A DNA stretch of 64,000 nt, from positions 1-64,000 of the forward strand of contig JAVBMB010000048.1 in NCBI GenBank assembly GCA_031552995.1, written 5' to 3'. The position numbers and the translations under genes were made by a program. Of the stretch, positions 43,389-52,665 are shown piece after piece (the first letter of the stretch is position 1; every line of letters starts with the position of its first letter). The notes under the pieces are model-generated. The model saw only the letters and a program-made list of their open reading frames with translations, searched no databases and was not told the DNA's origin. Origin of the DNA: JAVBMB01 sp031552995 (GTDB lineage: Bacteria > Bacillota > Clostridia > Oscillospirales > Butyricicoccaceae).

Positions 43389-44744
43389 ATGGACAAGATT
43401 CGTCCGCGCACCCTCTCCGGCTTTATGGAGCTTCTGCCGCCGGCGCAGGCCAAAATGGAGCTGTTTATGCAGACGCTGCGTGATTCGTATTCTCTTTACG
43501 GCTTCGCGCCGCTCGATACGCCGATTATCGAAGACGCTGAGGTGCTGCTCGCCAAAGGCGGCGGCGAGACCGAGAAGCAAATCTACCGCTTTATGAAGGG
43601 CGACAGCGACCTTGCGCTGCGCTTCGATCTCACCGTGCCGCTGGCAAAATATGTGGCGCTTAACTATGGCCAGCTGACATTTCCGTTCCGCCGGTACCAG
43701 ATTGGCAAGGTCTACCGCGGCGAGCGCGCGCAGCGCGGGCGCTTCCGCGAGTTCTATCAGGCCGATATCGATATAATCGGCGACGGCCGGCTGGATATCA
43801 TGAGCGAGGCCGAAATCCCGGCCGTCATTTATCACACGTTCTCGGCGCTGGGCCTGCGCCGCTTTTGCATCAACCTCAACAACCGCAAGGTGCTCAACGG
43901 CTTTTTTGAGATATTGGGGCTGGGGGCGATATCAGGCGACGTAATGCGTGCCATCGACCGGCTGGATAAAATCGGCCCCGAAAAGACGCGCGCCATGCTG
44001 ACAGAGCTTGGCGTCGCGCCGGATACGGCCGGCGAGATAATGCGCTTTATCGGGGCCGCCGGCACAAACGCCCAAAAGCTTAACATGCTTGAAGCGTACC
44101 GCGGCAAGAACGGGCTGTTCGATTTGGGCCTTGACGAGCTGCGCGCCGTCGCATCGTACCTGCCCGCCTTCGGCGTGCCGGAGGAACACTGCGCGATAAA
44201 CCTCACCATCGCCCGCGGGCTGGACTATTATACCGGCACCGTGTACGAGACAACTATGCTTGACTATCCCGAGATAGGCTCAATCTGCTCGGGCGGGCGG
44301 TATGACGACCTTGCGGCGTACTACACCGACAAGAATCTGCCCGGTGTCGGCATATCCATCGGCGTCACGCGGCTGTTTTTCGTTCTGGAGGAGCAAAATC
44401 TTCTCTCGCAGCGCATTATTTCGTCGCCCAGCGACCTGCTTGTGATTCCGATGACCGACGACCCCGCCTTTGCCGTCGCCTGCGCCACGGCGATGCGCCG
44501 CGCCGGAATCCGCACCCAGGTGTACACCGAAAACAAAAAGTTCAAGGCAAAAATAAGCTACGCCGATAAGCTTGGCGTCCCGTTCGTCGCGTTTATCGGG
44601 CAGGACGAGGTCGACAGCGGGAACATGGCCGTCAAGGACATGACCTCCGGCGAGCAGCGCAGCCTTTCTCCGCAGGACGCCGCCGGCTATATCGCAAACG
44701 AGCTTTCCTGCCGGCGCGGCGCGGCGCTGATTGAGGAGAAATAG
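43389..44744 (+). CDS. hisS: Histidyl-tRNA synthetase
   Basis: Class II synthetase, 451 residues. Motif 2 region RRYQIGKVYRGERAQRGRFREFYQADIDIIG, the histidine-binding ARGLDYYTGTVYE, motif 3 ISIGVTRLFFVLEE, and the anticodon domain at the C-terminus. A true HisRS, unlike the shorter HisZ at 15236-16354. ATG 43389 after AAAGGA. Followed by aspS after 69 bp, a common Firmicute pair. Confidence 0.96.
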   Translation: MDKIRPRTLSGFMELLPPAQAKMELFMQTLRDSYSLYGFAPLDTPIIEDAEVLLAKGGGETEKQIYRFMKGDSDLALRFDLTVPLAKYVALNYGQLTFPFRRYQIGKVYRGERAQRGRFREFYQADIDIIGDGRLDIMSEAEIPAVIYHTFSALGLRRFCINLNNRKVLNGFFEILGLGAISGDVMRAIDRLDKIGPEKTRAMLTELGVAPDTAGEIMRFIGAAGTNAQKLNMLEAYRGKNGLFDLGLDELRAVASYLPAFGVPEEHCAINLTIARGLDYYTGTVYETTMLDYPEIGSICSGGRYDDLAAYYTDKNLPGVGISIGVTRLFFVLEEQNLLSQRIISSPSDLLVIPMTDDPAFAVACATAMRRAGIRTQVYTENKKFKAKISYADKLGVPFVAFIGQDEVDSGNMAVKDMTSGEQRSLSPQDAAGYIANELSCRRGAALIEEK

Positions 44745-44813
44745 ACAAGACGCCTCCCGTGCCGCAACAGCCCGCACGGCCGGCACACAATAAAAACGAA
44801 AGGAACGATAAAT

Positions 44814-46604
44814 ATGAATGATAATGTTTTCCCCGGCGAGCGCGTCTATTGCGGCGTCCTGCGTGACGAGCATATAGGAAGCCATGTGGAGGTGCGCGGC
44901 TGGGTCGCGCGAAGCCGCAACCTCGGCGGCCTGATATTCACCGACGTGCGCGACCGCACAGGCATAATCCAGTGCGTGTTCGACGAGGCGGCGGACAAGG
45001 CGCTTGCCGGGCTTGCGTTCGAGCTGCGTATGGAGTTCACGGTGCGCATCGCCGGAACGGTGCGCCTGCGCTCGTCAATCAACGACAAAATACCGACCGG
45101 CCGGGTCGAGATACTGGCCGACACGCTGGAAATATACGCCAGAGCCGAGACGCCGCCGTTCGAGATAAACGACGCGATAAACGTCAACGACACGACACGC
45201 CTTAAATACCGGTATCTCGACCTGCGCCGCCCGTCGCTGCAGGGCAACATCGCCCTGCGCCACCGCGTTATGCAGATAACGCGCAGCTACTTCGACAGTG
45301 TCGGCTTCCTTGAAATCGAGACTCCAATCCTTACAAAATCTACGCCGGAGGGCGCGCGCGACTATCTCGTGCCGTCCAGGGTTCACCCGGGGGAGTTCTA
45401 TGCGCTGCCGCAATCGCCCCAGCAGTACAAGCAGATGCTGATGCTGTCGGGCTTTGACAGGTATATTCAGATTGCGCGATGCTTCCGCGACGAGGACCTG
45501 CGCTACGACCGCCAGCCGGAGTTCACACAGATTGACCTTGAGATGAGCTTTGCCGGCGTCGAGGACGTCATCGGCGTAAACGAGGGCTTTGTCGCGCGCC
45601 TGATGCGCGAAGCGGCGGGAGCCGATATTCCGATGCCTGTTCCGCGGATGACATATGCCGAGGCGATGCGCCGCTACGGCAGCGACAAGCCGGATATCCG
45701 CTTTGAGATGGAGCTTTGCGACCTGTCTGCCGCGGTGCGCGGCGGCGGCTTCGCCGTGTTTGACGGCGCGCTGGAAAAAGGAGGCGCCGTTCTGGCGATA
45801 AACGCCGTCGGCGGCGCCCGCATGACGCGCAAGGAGATAGACTCGCTGGCGGAATATGTAAAAACCTACAAAGCCAAAGGGCTTGCGTGGCTTAAAATAA
45901 CGCCGGAGGGCGAGCGCAGCTCGTCATTTGCCAAGTTCCTGCCCGAGCAGACGGTGGAGGCCATGCTTGCGGCCGCCGGCACAAAGCCGGGCGACCTGCT
46001 GCTGTGCGTCGCCGACGCCGATATCGAGCTGGCGCAAAACGCGGCCGGCTCGCTTCGCTGCGAGGTCGCCCGCCGCATGGACATCATCCCCCATGGCGAA
46101 TATAAGTTCCTGTGGGTCACCGAGTTTCCGATGTTCGAATACGGCGAGGACGACTACGGCGTCACGCGGCTGTATGCCAAGCATCACCCGTTCACCTGCC
46201 CGATGGATGAGGATTTGCATCTCTTCGACACCGCGCCGCAGAACATGCGCGCCAAGGCGTATGACCTTGTATTGAACGGCACCGAGCTTGGCGGCGGCTC
46301 GATAAGGATACACCGGCCGGAGGTGCAGGAGCGCATGTTCGAGGCCCTCGGCTTTTCGCCCGAGCAGGCGCAGGCGCAGTTCGGGCACCTGATAAACGCC
46401 TTCCGCTACGGCGCGCCGCCGCACGGCGGCATTGCGTTCGGGCTCGACCGCATTATAATGCATCTGGCCGGCACCGACAATATCCGCGATGTCATCGCCT
46501 TCCCAAAGGTGCAAAACGCGTCCGAGCTGCTGTTCGAATGCCCCTCCCCCGTGGATTCAAAGCAGCTTGAGATACTGAGCATCAAGCTGGATATAAAAAA
46601 ATAG
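44814..46604 (+). CDS. aspS: Aspartyl-tRNA synthetase
   Basis: 596 residues, the bacterial-type AspRS. N-terminal OB fold (HIGSHVEVRGWVARSRNLGGLIFTDVRDRTG), class II motif 2 (ARCFRDEDLRYDRQPEFTQIDLEMSF), the GAD insertion domain (about 290-410), and motif 3 (GIAFGLDRIIMHLAG). Length is normal. Co-transcribed with hisS, so also under the His T-box. Confidence 0.97.
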   Translation: MNDNVFPGERVYCGVLRDEHIGSHVEVRGWVARSRNLGGLIFTDVRDRTGIIQCVFDEAADKALAGLAFELRMEFTVRIAGTVRLRSSINDKIPTGRVEILADTLEIYARAETPPFEINDAINVNDTTRLKYRYLDLRRPSLQGNIALRHRVMQITRSYFDSVGFLEIETPILTKSTPEGARDYLVPSRVHPGEFYALPQSPQQYKQMLMLSGFDRYIQIARCFRDEDLRYDRQPEFTQIDLEMSFAGVEDVIGVNEGFVARLMREAAGADIPMPVPRMTYAEAMRRYGSDKPDIRFEMELCDLSAAVRGGGFAVFDGALEKGGAVLAINAVGGARMTRKEIDSLAEYVKTYKAKGLAWLKITPEGERSSSFAKFLPEQTVEAMLAAAGTKPGDLLLCVADADIELAQNAAGSLRCEVARRMDIIPHGEYKFLWVTEFPMFEYGEDDYGVTRLYAKHHPFTCPMDEDLHLFDTAPQNMRAKAYDLVLNGTELGGGSIRIHRPEVQERMFEALGFSPEQAQAQFGHLINAFRYGAPPHGGIAFGLDRIIMHLAGTDNIRDVIAFPKVQNASELLFECPSPVDSKQLEILSIKLDIKK

Positions 46605-46609
46605 CATTC

Positions 46610-46648
46610 ACCCCCGGCGAGGTGTAAAGCGAGCCGGGGGTGTTTTTG
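46610..46648 (+). terminator. Terminator of hisS-aspS
   Basis: CACCCCCGGC (46610-46619) and GCCGGGGGTG (46634-46643) around a 14-nt loop, then five Ts. Confidence 0.92.
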
Positions 46649-46754
46649 CGTTAAATCGTCAATTTTTGCCGGCAATGCGGTCTTACGGATGACTCAAACA
46701 CAAAGATATCGTTTTATCGCGCTCGGATGCAGGCAGTCGCCGGTCATCCCTTTT

Positions 46755-47828
46755 CTATACGGCAATCACCTTGCTGCCGTCGAAGCCGTCAATCGCCTCG
46801 CAGCAGGTTATGATGCTCTGCCCTCCCAGCGCGTTGCGGCAGACATAATCTCTCCTCGCGCCGTCAAGCTCGCTGAGCACATCGTCAAGCAGCATTACCG
46901 GGTATTCTCCCCCGTCTATAAACATCATTTCCCGCTCGCCGAACTTAAGCGCCAGCGCCGCGCTTCTCGCCTGCCCCTGCGAGGCGAACGCGCGCGCCGC
47001 CATTCCGTTTATCTCAAGCTCCAAATCATCGCGGTGCACGCCCGAAAGGCATGTGCCGTTTCTTTTCTCGGCCTCGCGGTGGCTTTGCAGGTGCTGCCAC
47101 AGCCACTCGTAAATCTGCTTTTCTCCGGCCGCGCTGTCCCGCACAGATGAAACCGTGCGGTATTTGACCGTCAGCGCCTCTGTGCCGCCCGAAATTGCGG
47201 CATGAACCTTACCGCCCTCGGCTGAAAGGCCGCGGCTGAACGAGCCCCTGTACCCTATTATGGAGGCCCCCAGAGAGCACAGCTGGATGTCATACTCTTC
47301 CAGCACCTGATTCATATGCTCTCCGCCGTCCTTAAGCAGGCGGTTCTTGCTCATTATCACGCGGTTATACCGGCTTATAAGCTGACCGTAGCGCGGCCGC
47401 ATCTGGGATATGGCGGCGTCGACAAAAGCGCGCCTCCCTGCCGGCGCGCCTTTTACAAGTTGGATATCTTCCGGAGAGAACAAAACGGCGCGGAAACAGT
47501 CTCCAAGAGGGCGGTGTGCCCCCGCAGGCGCTCCGTTTATCGTGGCGCCGCTCCTGCCGGAATACGGTATGTGCAGTTTTATCTCGAACTCGCGGGTGCG
47601 CGAACGGACGGCGGCCTGAACGCGGGCTGCCGGCATTGTGTGCATCACAAGCTCGCCCTTTTGGGCGGCGCGCCAGCTGCGCGCGCCGCTAAGGATATAT
47701 ACTGCTTCTAAAATATTTGTCTTACCGCGGCCGTTTTGCCCGCTGATAATGGTGACGCCGTCCGAAAAATCAAACGCGGCGTCGCCCCAGCTGCGAAACG
47801 ACGTGAGACGAAGGCTGTCAATTATCAT
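46755..47828 (-). CDS. recF: DNA replication and repair protein RecF
   Basis: 357 residues. Walker A ISGQNGRGKTNILEAVY at about 29-45, ABC-type signature region LSGVHRDDLELEI with ASQGQARSAALALK, and Walker B YPVMLLDDVLSELD. Loads RecA at gapped DNA. Overlaps the S4 gene by 11 bp. No gyrB follows; aspS converges instead. Confidence 0.95.
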   Translation of the reverse strand: MIIDSLRLTSFRSWGDAAFDFSDGVTIISGQNGRGKTNILEAVYILSGARSWRAAQKGELVMHTMPAARVQAAVRSRTREFEIKLHIPYSGRSGATINGAPAGAHRPLGDCFRAVLFSPEDIQLVKGAPAGRRAFVDAAISQMRPRYGQLISRYNRVIMSKNRLLKDGGEHMNQVLEEYDIQLCSLGASIIGYRGSFSRGLSAEGGKVHAAISGGTEALTVKYRTVSSVRDSAAGEKQIYEWLWQHLQSHREAEKRNGTCLSGVHRDDLELEINGMAARAFASQGQARSAALALKFGEREMMFIDGGEYPVMLLDDVLSELDGARRDYVCRNALGGQSIITCCEAIDGFDGSKVIAV

Positions 47829-48036
47829 CTATAACGACCAAAAAATCTTTGCCGTGCGCCGAAACAATATCTCCTCCGTACAGCTTGCGTCCGCGGCGGA
47901 TCTCTTTTTCGCCGTTTACCTTTGCCCCGCCCTCAAGGACAAGGGATTTCGCCTCCCCTCCCGTCTGGCAGCAGCCGCAGAACTTCAAAAAGCTGTCGAG
48001 CTTGATAAACGGGGGCGCAACACGGATACTCTCCAT
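47818..48036 (-). CDS. S4-domain protein (YaaA/RlbA type)
   Basis: 72 residues; one S4 RNA-binding domain (FIKLDSFLKFCGCCQTGGEAKSLVLEGGAKVNGEKEIRRGRKLYGGDIV). The small gene between dnaN and recF is a fixed part of this locus in Firmicutes. Likely ribosome-linked; exact role not settled. Confidence 0.92.
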   Translation of the reverse strand: MESIRVAPPFIKLDSFLKFCGCCQTGGEAKSLVLEGGAKVNGEKEIRRGRKLYGGDIVSAHGKDFLVVIDDN

Positions 48037-48037
48037 A

Positions 48038-49147
48038 TCACTCCCCGGCCTTCAGGCGCACGGGCAGAACCATGTACAGATAGGCGTCGCCCTCTTTGGG
48101 GCGGATATTGCACGGGGACAGCCCGCTTTTCAGCTCGAGGACGATTTCATCGTCCGGCGTCGCCTTAAGCGCGTCCAGCAGATAGCGGTTGTTGAAGCCT
48201 ATTTCAATTTTTTCAGGGCACTCGGGAATCGTCACCTCATCATAGCTGCGGCCCAGGGCCGTGACGCATGACAACTTTAAAACCGGGCCGTCGAAGACAA
48301 AATGAATCGGGTTTTTAAGCCGCTCTGATATGATGAGAGACACCCTGTCGATGGCGGTCATCAGGTCGCCGCGGTTTAAGGTCAGGCTGACAGGATGGTC
48401 CACAGGGATTGCGGCGCGGTAATTTAAAAACTCTCCTTCCAGCAGGCGGGTGATGACTGTCGTGGCGTCAAACTCAAACAGCGCGTGTTTACGCTCGGGA
48501 TAGATAACGCACGGCTGGTCGTCATCCGGAAGTATCCGCGCTATCTCGCGCAGGCTTTCGCCGGGCACAACAAACTTCATCGGGCTGTCGGAAAAGCCCG
48601 CCGCAGCCTCCCTGCGCACGGCGAGGCGATACCCGTCGACAGAGATAAGGCTGAGGCTGTTCTGCTCTATTTCAAACAGAGAGCCGGTGTGTATCGGCTT
48701 GTTTTCATTGTCCGAAACGGCAAAAACCGTGCCGGAAATCATGTCGCGCAGCAAGGTGTTGGCAATCGAAATTGACGTGTTTTTTGTCACCTTCGGAAGC
48801 TCGGGAAACTCGCTTGCGTTTGAGCCGACAAGGTTAAACTGGCTTGAACGGCATTTGATAGTGACCATCAGCTTTTCATCGGCATATATCTCTATAATCT
48901 CATCCGGCATTTTACGGATGATATCGGATAACAGCTTTGCGTTGATGACAATTTGTCCTTTTTCGTAGACAGAGGCATCAAATGTCTTTTTTATACCCAG
49001 CTTGTAGTTGTATCCCGACATTTGTACATTCTGCTCGGCAACAATCAAAAGCCCTTCGAGTATAGGTGTAGAGCTTTTGGATGACACTGCGTGAAGGCAG
49101 ACAGAGACAGCTTCGTTAAGAATTGACTTTTCACAGGAAAAACGCAT
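48038..49147 (-). CDS. dnaN: DNA polymerase III beta sliding clamp
   Basis: 369 residues in three clamp domains of about 120. Begins MRFSCEKSILNEAVSVCLHAVSSKSSTPILEGLLI and ends DAYLYMVLPVRLKAGE with the usual clamp C-terminus (PVRL). ATG 49147 chosen over a GTG three codons earlier because of spacing to AAAGGAG. Reads away from dnaA across the origin gap. Confidence 0.96.
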   Translation of the reverse strand: MRFSCEKSILNEAVSVCLHAVSSKSSTPILEGLLIVAEQNVQMSGYNYKLGIKKTFDASVYEKGQIVINAKLLSDIIRKMPDEIIEIYADEKLMVTIKCRSSQFNLVGSNASEFPELPKVTKNTSISIANTLLRDMISGTVFAVSDNENKPIHTGSLFEIEQNSLSLISVDGYRLAVRREAAAGFSDSPMKFVVPGESLREIARILPDDDQPCVIYPERKHALFEFDATTVITRLLEGEFLNYRAAIPVDHPVSLTLNRGDLMTAIDRVSLIISERLKNPIHFVFDGPVLKLSCVTALGRSYDEVTIPECPEKIEIGFNNRYLLDALKATPDDEIVLELKSGLSPCNIRPKEGDAYLYMVLPVRLKAGE

Positions 49148-49376
49148 TATGCCCACTCCTTTATATCTAATCTGTAATTACATTATTCTAGTCATAGTAG
49201 TAGAGGCTGTGAAATTGTGCATAAAAACCGGAAATATATGCCCTGCCAACCGTTTGAGGCCGCACAGCCCCGTGTGGATAAGTATATGCTTTTTAGAGGG
49301 TTTTCAACAGGGCGTGTTTGTCAACAGGGATTTAACAGGACTTATGAATGACTTAACAGGAGTCTGTTGAAAACTA
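49148..49376. other. oriC: Probable replication origin (dnaA-dnaN gap)
   Basis: Two perfect DnaA boxes on the plus strand read as TGTGCATAA (49216-49224) and TGTGGATAA (49273-49281), the complements of TTATGCACA and TTATCCACA. Further right are four AACAGG-centred repeats (49306, 49323, 49334 and 49355) with TTTTCAACA- and TTGTCAACA-like weak boxes. An 11-bp inverted repeat GTTTTCAACAG/CTGTTGAAAAC (49300-49310 and 49364-49374) encloses them and reaches the dnaA stop codon. Confidence 0.8.
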
Positions 49377-50669
49377 TTTGTTTTGGATATTGCTCTTTAA
49401 ATCCTTTATGGCGTTGCGCAGTTCTTCCTGCTGGCTCATCTGCTCGGTAAGCTTGTTTATGGCATAAAGAATTGTCGTGTGGTGCTGGTTCATAAACTTG
49501 CCGATGTCGGGCAGGCTGGCCTCTGTAAGCTCGCGTATAAGGTAAACCGTAATTTGACGCGGCACGACGATATCCTTTGTACGCGATGAACCGAGAAGCC
49601 GTGAGGCCGGTATGTTATAGTATTCGGCGACCTCGTCAAGTATAAGCTGCGGCGTCGGGTTCAGCCCGGGGCGCTCCTTATATATATCCTTTATGGCCTC
49701 CTGCGCCAGAGCCAGGTCGATTGTCTTGCCCATAAGCGAGTGATTGGCAGCAAGCTTCTTTACGACGCCCTCAATTTCCCTCACGTTGTTTGTTATGGAT
49801 GCGGCTATGTATTCCACTACATTGTTGGGAATTTTTACCCCGAGAAGCTCGCCCTTTTCCACGACGAGCGCCATGCGCGTCTCAAGGTCGGGGGACTGGA
49901 TATCGGCAAGAAGCCCTGCCTCGAATCTGGTGCGCAGACGGTCGGCCAGCGGGGTTATCTCCTTCGGCGGCCGGTCGGATGTCAGCACGACTTGCTTCGA
50001 CGCCTCGTGCAGGGTGTTGAAGGTGTGGAAAAACTCCTCCTGTGTGCGCTCCTTACCGGCGATAAACTGAATATCGTCGACAAGCAGCAGGTCGGCCTGC
50101 CTGTAGTGGGCGCGCACGTCGGCCATTGTGCCGTTTTGTATCGCCTCGACGATTTCGTTTGTAAAGTCGTCGCCTTTTTTGTAGATTATCTTGAAGTTTT
50201 TGTTATTTTTGCGTATCTCCCCGGCGATGGCGTAAAGAAGATGCGTCTTGCCAAGCCCCGACTGCCCATAGATAAACAGCGGGTTATAGAGAGCTGCAGG
50301 CTTTTTTGCGACGGCAAGCGCCGCCGCGTGGGCAAACTTGTTCGAGTTGCCGACTATGTACCTCTCGAATGTGTAGCTCGTATATATCGTCTCGTCATTT
50401 TCGCGGCGCCACTGTTCGGCCTGTTCTCCGCAAAGAAAAAGCGGCGAGGTGTCCTTGCCGGTTATCCTGCGGCAGGCAGTACGGATATCGCTGCTGAAAC
50501 GCTCGGTAAGTGTGTCTCGAAACAGCTCGTTCGATACGCTGATAACAAGCTGATTTTCTTTTATCGCCAGTGCCTCGGCTCCCATAAACCACGGTGTAAC
50601 AACAAGCTCGCCCTTGTCGCGGACAAGCGTTTTTATAACTGCATCCAGCAGTGCGGACGGTGTGAACAT
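49374..50669 (-). CDS. dnaA: Chromosomal replication initiator DnaA
   Basis: 431 residues from ATG 50669. Domain I (about 1-75), a short domain II linker, the AAA+ domain with Walker A FIYGQSGLGKTHLL and Walker B LLLVDDIQFIAGK, and the DNA-binding domain IV with the signature VPRQITVYLIRELTEASLPDIGKFMNQHHTTILYA. A longer frame starts at 50753, but the promoter -10 box ends at 50756, so that ATG would lie at or before the transcription start. Confidence 0.93.
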   Translation of the reverse strand: MFTPSALLDAVIKTLVRDKGELVVTPWFMGAEALAIKENQLVISVSNELFRDTLTERFSSDIRTACRRITGKDTSPLFLCGEQAEQWRRENDETIYTSYTFERYIVGNSNKFAHAAALAVAKKPAALYNPLFIYGQSGLGKTHLLYAIAGEIRKNNKNFKIIYKKGDDFTNEIVEAIQNGTMADVRAHYRQADLLLVDDIQFIAGKERTQEEFFHTFNTLHEASKQVVLTSDRPPKEITPLADRLRTRFEAGLLADIQSPDLETRMALVVEKGELLGVKIPNNVVEYIAASITNNVREIEGVVKKLAANHSLMGKTIDLALAQEAIKDIYKERPGLNPTPQLILDEVAEYYNIPASRLLGSSRTKDIVVPRQITVYLIRELTEASLPDIGKFMNQHHTTILYAINKLTEQMSQQEELRNAIKDLKSNIQNK

Positions 50670-50755
50670 CTCATTTTCCCCTTCGACCGGCGCAGGGCGT
50701 CGCGTGGCCTCGCGCCGTTTTTCCGCCCAAATCGCAATATAATCATTGTGCATAG

Positions 50756-50784
50756 ATTATAACATAAACCTCCTTTTGCCGCAA
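50756..50784 (-). promoter_or_regulatory. Promoter of dnaA
   Basis: Minus strand TTGCGG (50784-50779), 17-bp spacer, TATAAT (50761-50756). A near DnaA box TTTTCCACA (50788-50796) touches the -35 and could allow autoregulation. Confidence 0.75.
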
Positions 50785-50796
50785 CGGTTTTCCACA

Positions 50797-51193
50797 GGCT
50801 GTCAATCAAATGACGCTGCCGGGCCGCCAGGAAAAAACGCTTTGGAAAATCTTATGATTACAGTTTGGCGCATGTCGGCGGAAGTGTGTAATGAAGTGCG
50901 ACTCTTGACATTGCTGCGAGGGTTACATCTGCGGGCTTGCCCGCGATAATTTTGCGGCCATTGCACGGCAAAAGGCAAAATATTACGCCAAACACCAAAA
51001 TGCCGAAAAAACACATCGGTTGATAACGCGATTTGGTACAAAAACAGGTCATTTTCTATTGACATTTATATTACATGAGCTTAAGATGGGATGTGGGGCG
51101 GAGTTATTATTCCATTATTGCAAAGCCCCAAAAAAATTTTGTGCAAAATAAAAAAATTATTGGCTTTAAAACAATTTTTTGGGAGGAAAGTAC
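50797..51193. promoter_or_regulatory. dnaA-gdhA divergent region with gdhA promoter
   Basis: gdhA promoter: TTGACA (51059-51064), 17-bp spacer, TAAGAT (51082-51087), giving a leader of about 100 nt whose last 80 bases are very AT-rich (51105-51180). No gene supported. The rpmH-rnpA genes often found here in other Firmicutes are not present. Confidence 0.75.
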
Positions 51194-52540
51194 ATGAACG
51201 CCTACATCGAAAGAGTTATCGATCAGGTAAAGCACCGCGACGCCGGCGAGCCGGAGTTCCAGCAGACAGTTGAGGAGGTTCTCCGCTCGCTTGAGACCGT
51301 AATCGAGCAGCATCCCGAATACGAGAAGGCCGGTCTTCTCGAGCGCCTTGTCGAGCCGGAGCGCGTTATCGAGTTCCGCGTCAGCTGGGTGGATGACAAG
51401 GGCGGCGTAAACGTAAACCGCGGCTACCGCGTGCAGTTCAACGGCGCTATCGGCCCCTTCAAGGGCGGTCTGCGTTTTGCCCCGCACGTCAATCTGTCGG
51501 TCATGAAGTTCCTTGGCTTTGAGCAGACATTTAAAAACAGCCTTACCAGCCTGCCCATGGGCGGCGGCAAGGGCGGCAGCGACTTTGACCCCAACGGCCG
51601 CAGCGACGGCGAGATTATGCGTTTCTGCCAGGCTTTCATGACAGAGCTGTATCGTCATATCGGCCCCGATGTCGACGTGCCGGCCGGTGATATCGGCGTT
51701 GGCGCCCGCGAAATCGGCTACATGTTCGGCCAGTACAAGCGTATAGTTGGCGCGTATGAGAACGGCGTTCTCACAGGCAAGGGCCTCAGCTACGGCGGCA
51801 GCCTTATCCGCCCCGAGGCCACAGGCTTTGGCGCCGTCTACTACCTCGTCGAAGTTCTTAAACACCTGAAGGATGAGATAAAGGGCAAGACCATCGCCGC
51901 CTCCGGCTTCGGCAACGTCACATGGGGCGTGTGCAAGAAGGCCGCCGAGCTCGGCGCCAAGGTTGTAACCCTTGCCGGCCCCGACGGGTATATATATGAT
52001 CCGGACGGCGTCGTGACAGAGGAGAAAATCAACTACCTGCTTGAGATGCGCAACAGCGGCCGCAACAAGGTCAAGGACTATGCCGACAAGTTTGGCGTGA
52101 AGTTCTTCGAGGGCAAAAAGCCCTGGGGCCAGAAGGCCGACATCTGCATGCCCTGCGCGTTCCAGAACGAAATCGGTATGACCGAAGCGAACCAGATTCT
52201 TGAAAACGGCACGAAGTACTATATAGAGGTTGCCAACATGCCGACAACAAACGAAGCACTGTTCTATCTGATGGAAAAGGGCCTTGTCGTCGCCCCGTCC
52301 AAGGCTGTCAACGCCGGCGGCGTTGCCACCTCCGGCCTCGAGATGAGCCAGAACTCCGGCCGTCTGGCCTGGAGCGCCGAGGAAGTTGACGCCAAGCTGC
52401 TGACAATCATGCAGAACATCCACGCCGCCTCGGCCAAAGCCGCCGCCGATGTCGGGCTGGGATACAACCTTGTCGCCGGCGCGAACATCGCCGGGTTCAA
52501 GAAGGTCGCCGACGCCATGATGGCTCAGGGCGTTGTGTAA
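51194..52540 (+). CDS. gdhA: NADP-type glutamate dehydrogenase
   Basis: 448 residues, hexameric clostridial/E. coli GdhA type. RVSWVDDKGGVNVNRGYRVQFN, the catalytic Lys in PMGGGKGGSDFDPNGRSDGE near residue 125, VDVPAGDIGVGAREIGYMFGQYKR, and the Rossmann loop ASGFGNVTWGV. Links ammonia with 2-oxoglutarate. ATG 51194 with GGGAGG upstream. Single-gene unit with its own promoter and terminator. Confidence 0.96.
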   Translation: MNAYIERVIDQVKHRDAGEPEFQQTVEEVLRSLETVIEQHPEYEKAGLLERLVEPERVIEFRVSWVDDKGGVNVNRGYRVQFNGAIGPFKGGLRFAPHVNLSVMKFLGFEQTFKNSLTSLPMGGGKGGSDFDPNGRSDGEIMRFCQAFMTELYRHIGPDVDVPAGDIGVGAREIGYMFGQYKRIVGAYENGVLTGKGLSYGGSLIRPEATGFGAVYYLVEVLKHLKDEIKGKTIAASGFGNVTWGVCKKAAELGAKVVTLAGPDGYIYDPDGVVTEEKINYLLEMRNSGRNKVKDYADKFGVKFFEGKKPWGQKADICMPCAFQNEIGMTEANQILENGTKYYIEVANMPTTNEALFYLMEKGLVVAPSKAVNAGGVATSGLEMSQNSGRLAWSAEEVDAKLLTIMQNIHAASAKAAADVGLGYNLVAGANIAGFKKVADAMMAQGVV

Positions 52541-52568
52541 TTAATCGAAACAAGCTGAATAAGCGCTA

Positions 52569-52603
52569 CCCCGCTTCCGATTTATCAGGAAGCGGGGTTT
52601 TTT
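52569..52603 (+). terminator. Terminator of gdhA
   Basis: CCCCGCTTCC, 9-nt loop, GGAAGCGGGG, six Ts. Confidence 0.95.
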
Positions 52604-52665
52604 ATCTATATTTTGTTGCGATTTTGATAACGGTAAATAATAGCATACACTGAATATATATTCAT

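Noticed and set aside
50670..50753. 28-residue N-terminal extension of DnaA
   Set aside because: Its ATG is at or before the predicted transcription start, and the extra residues are not part of domain I.
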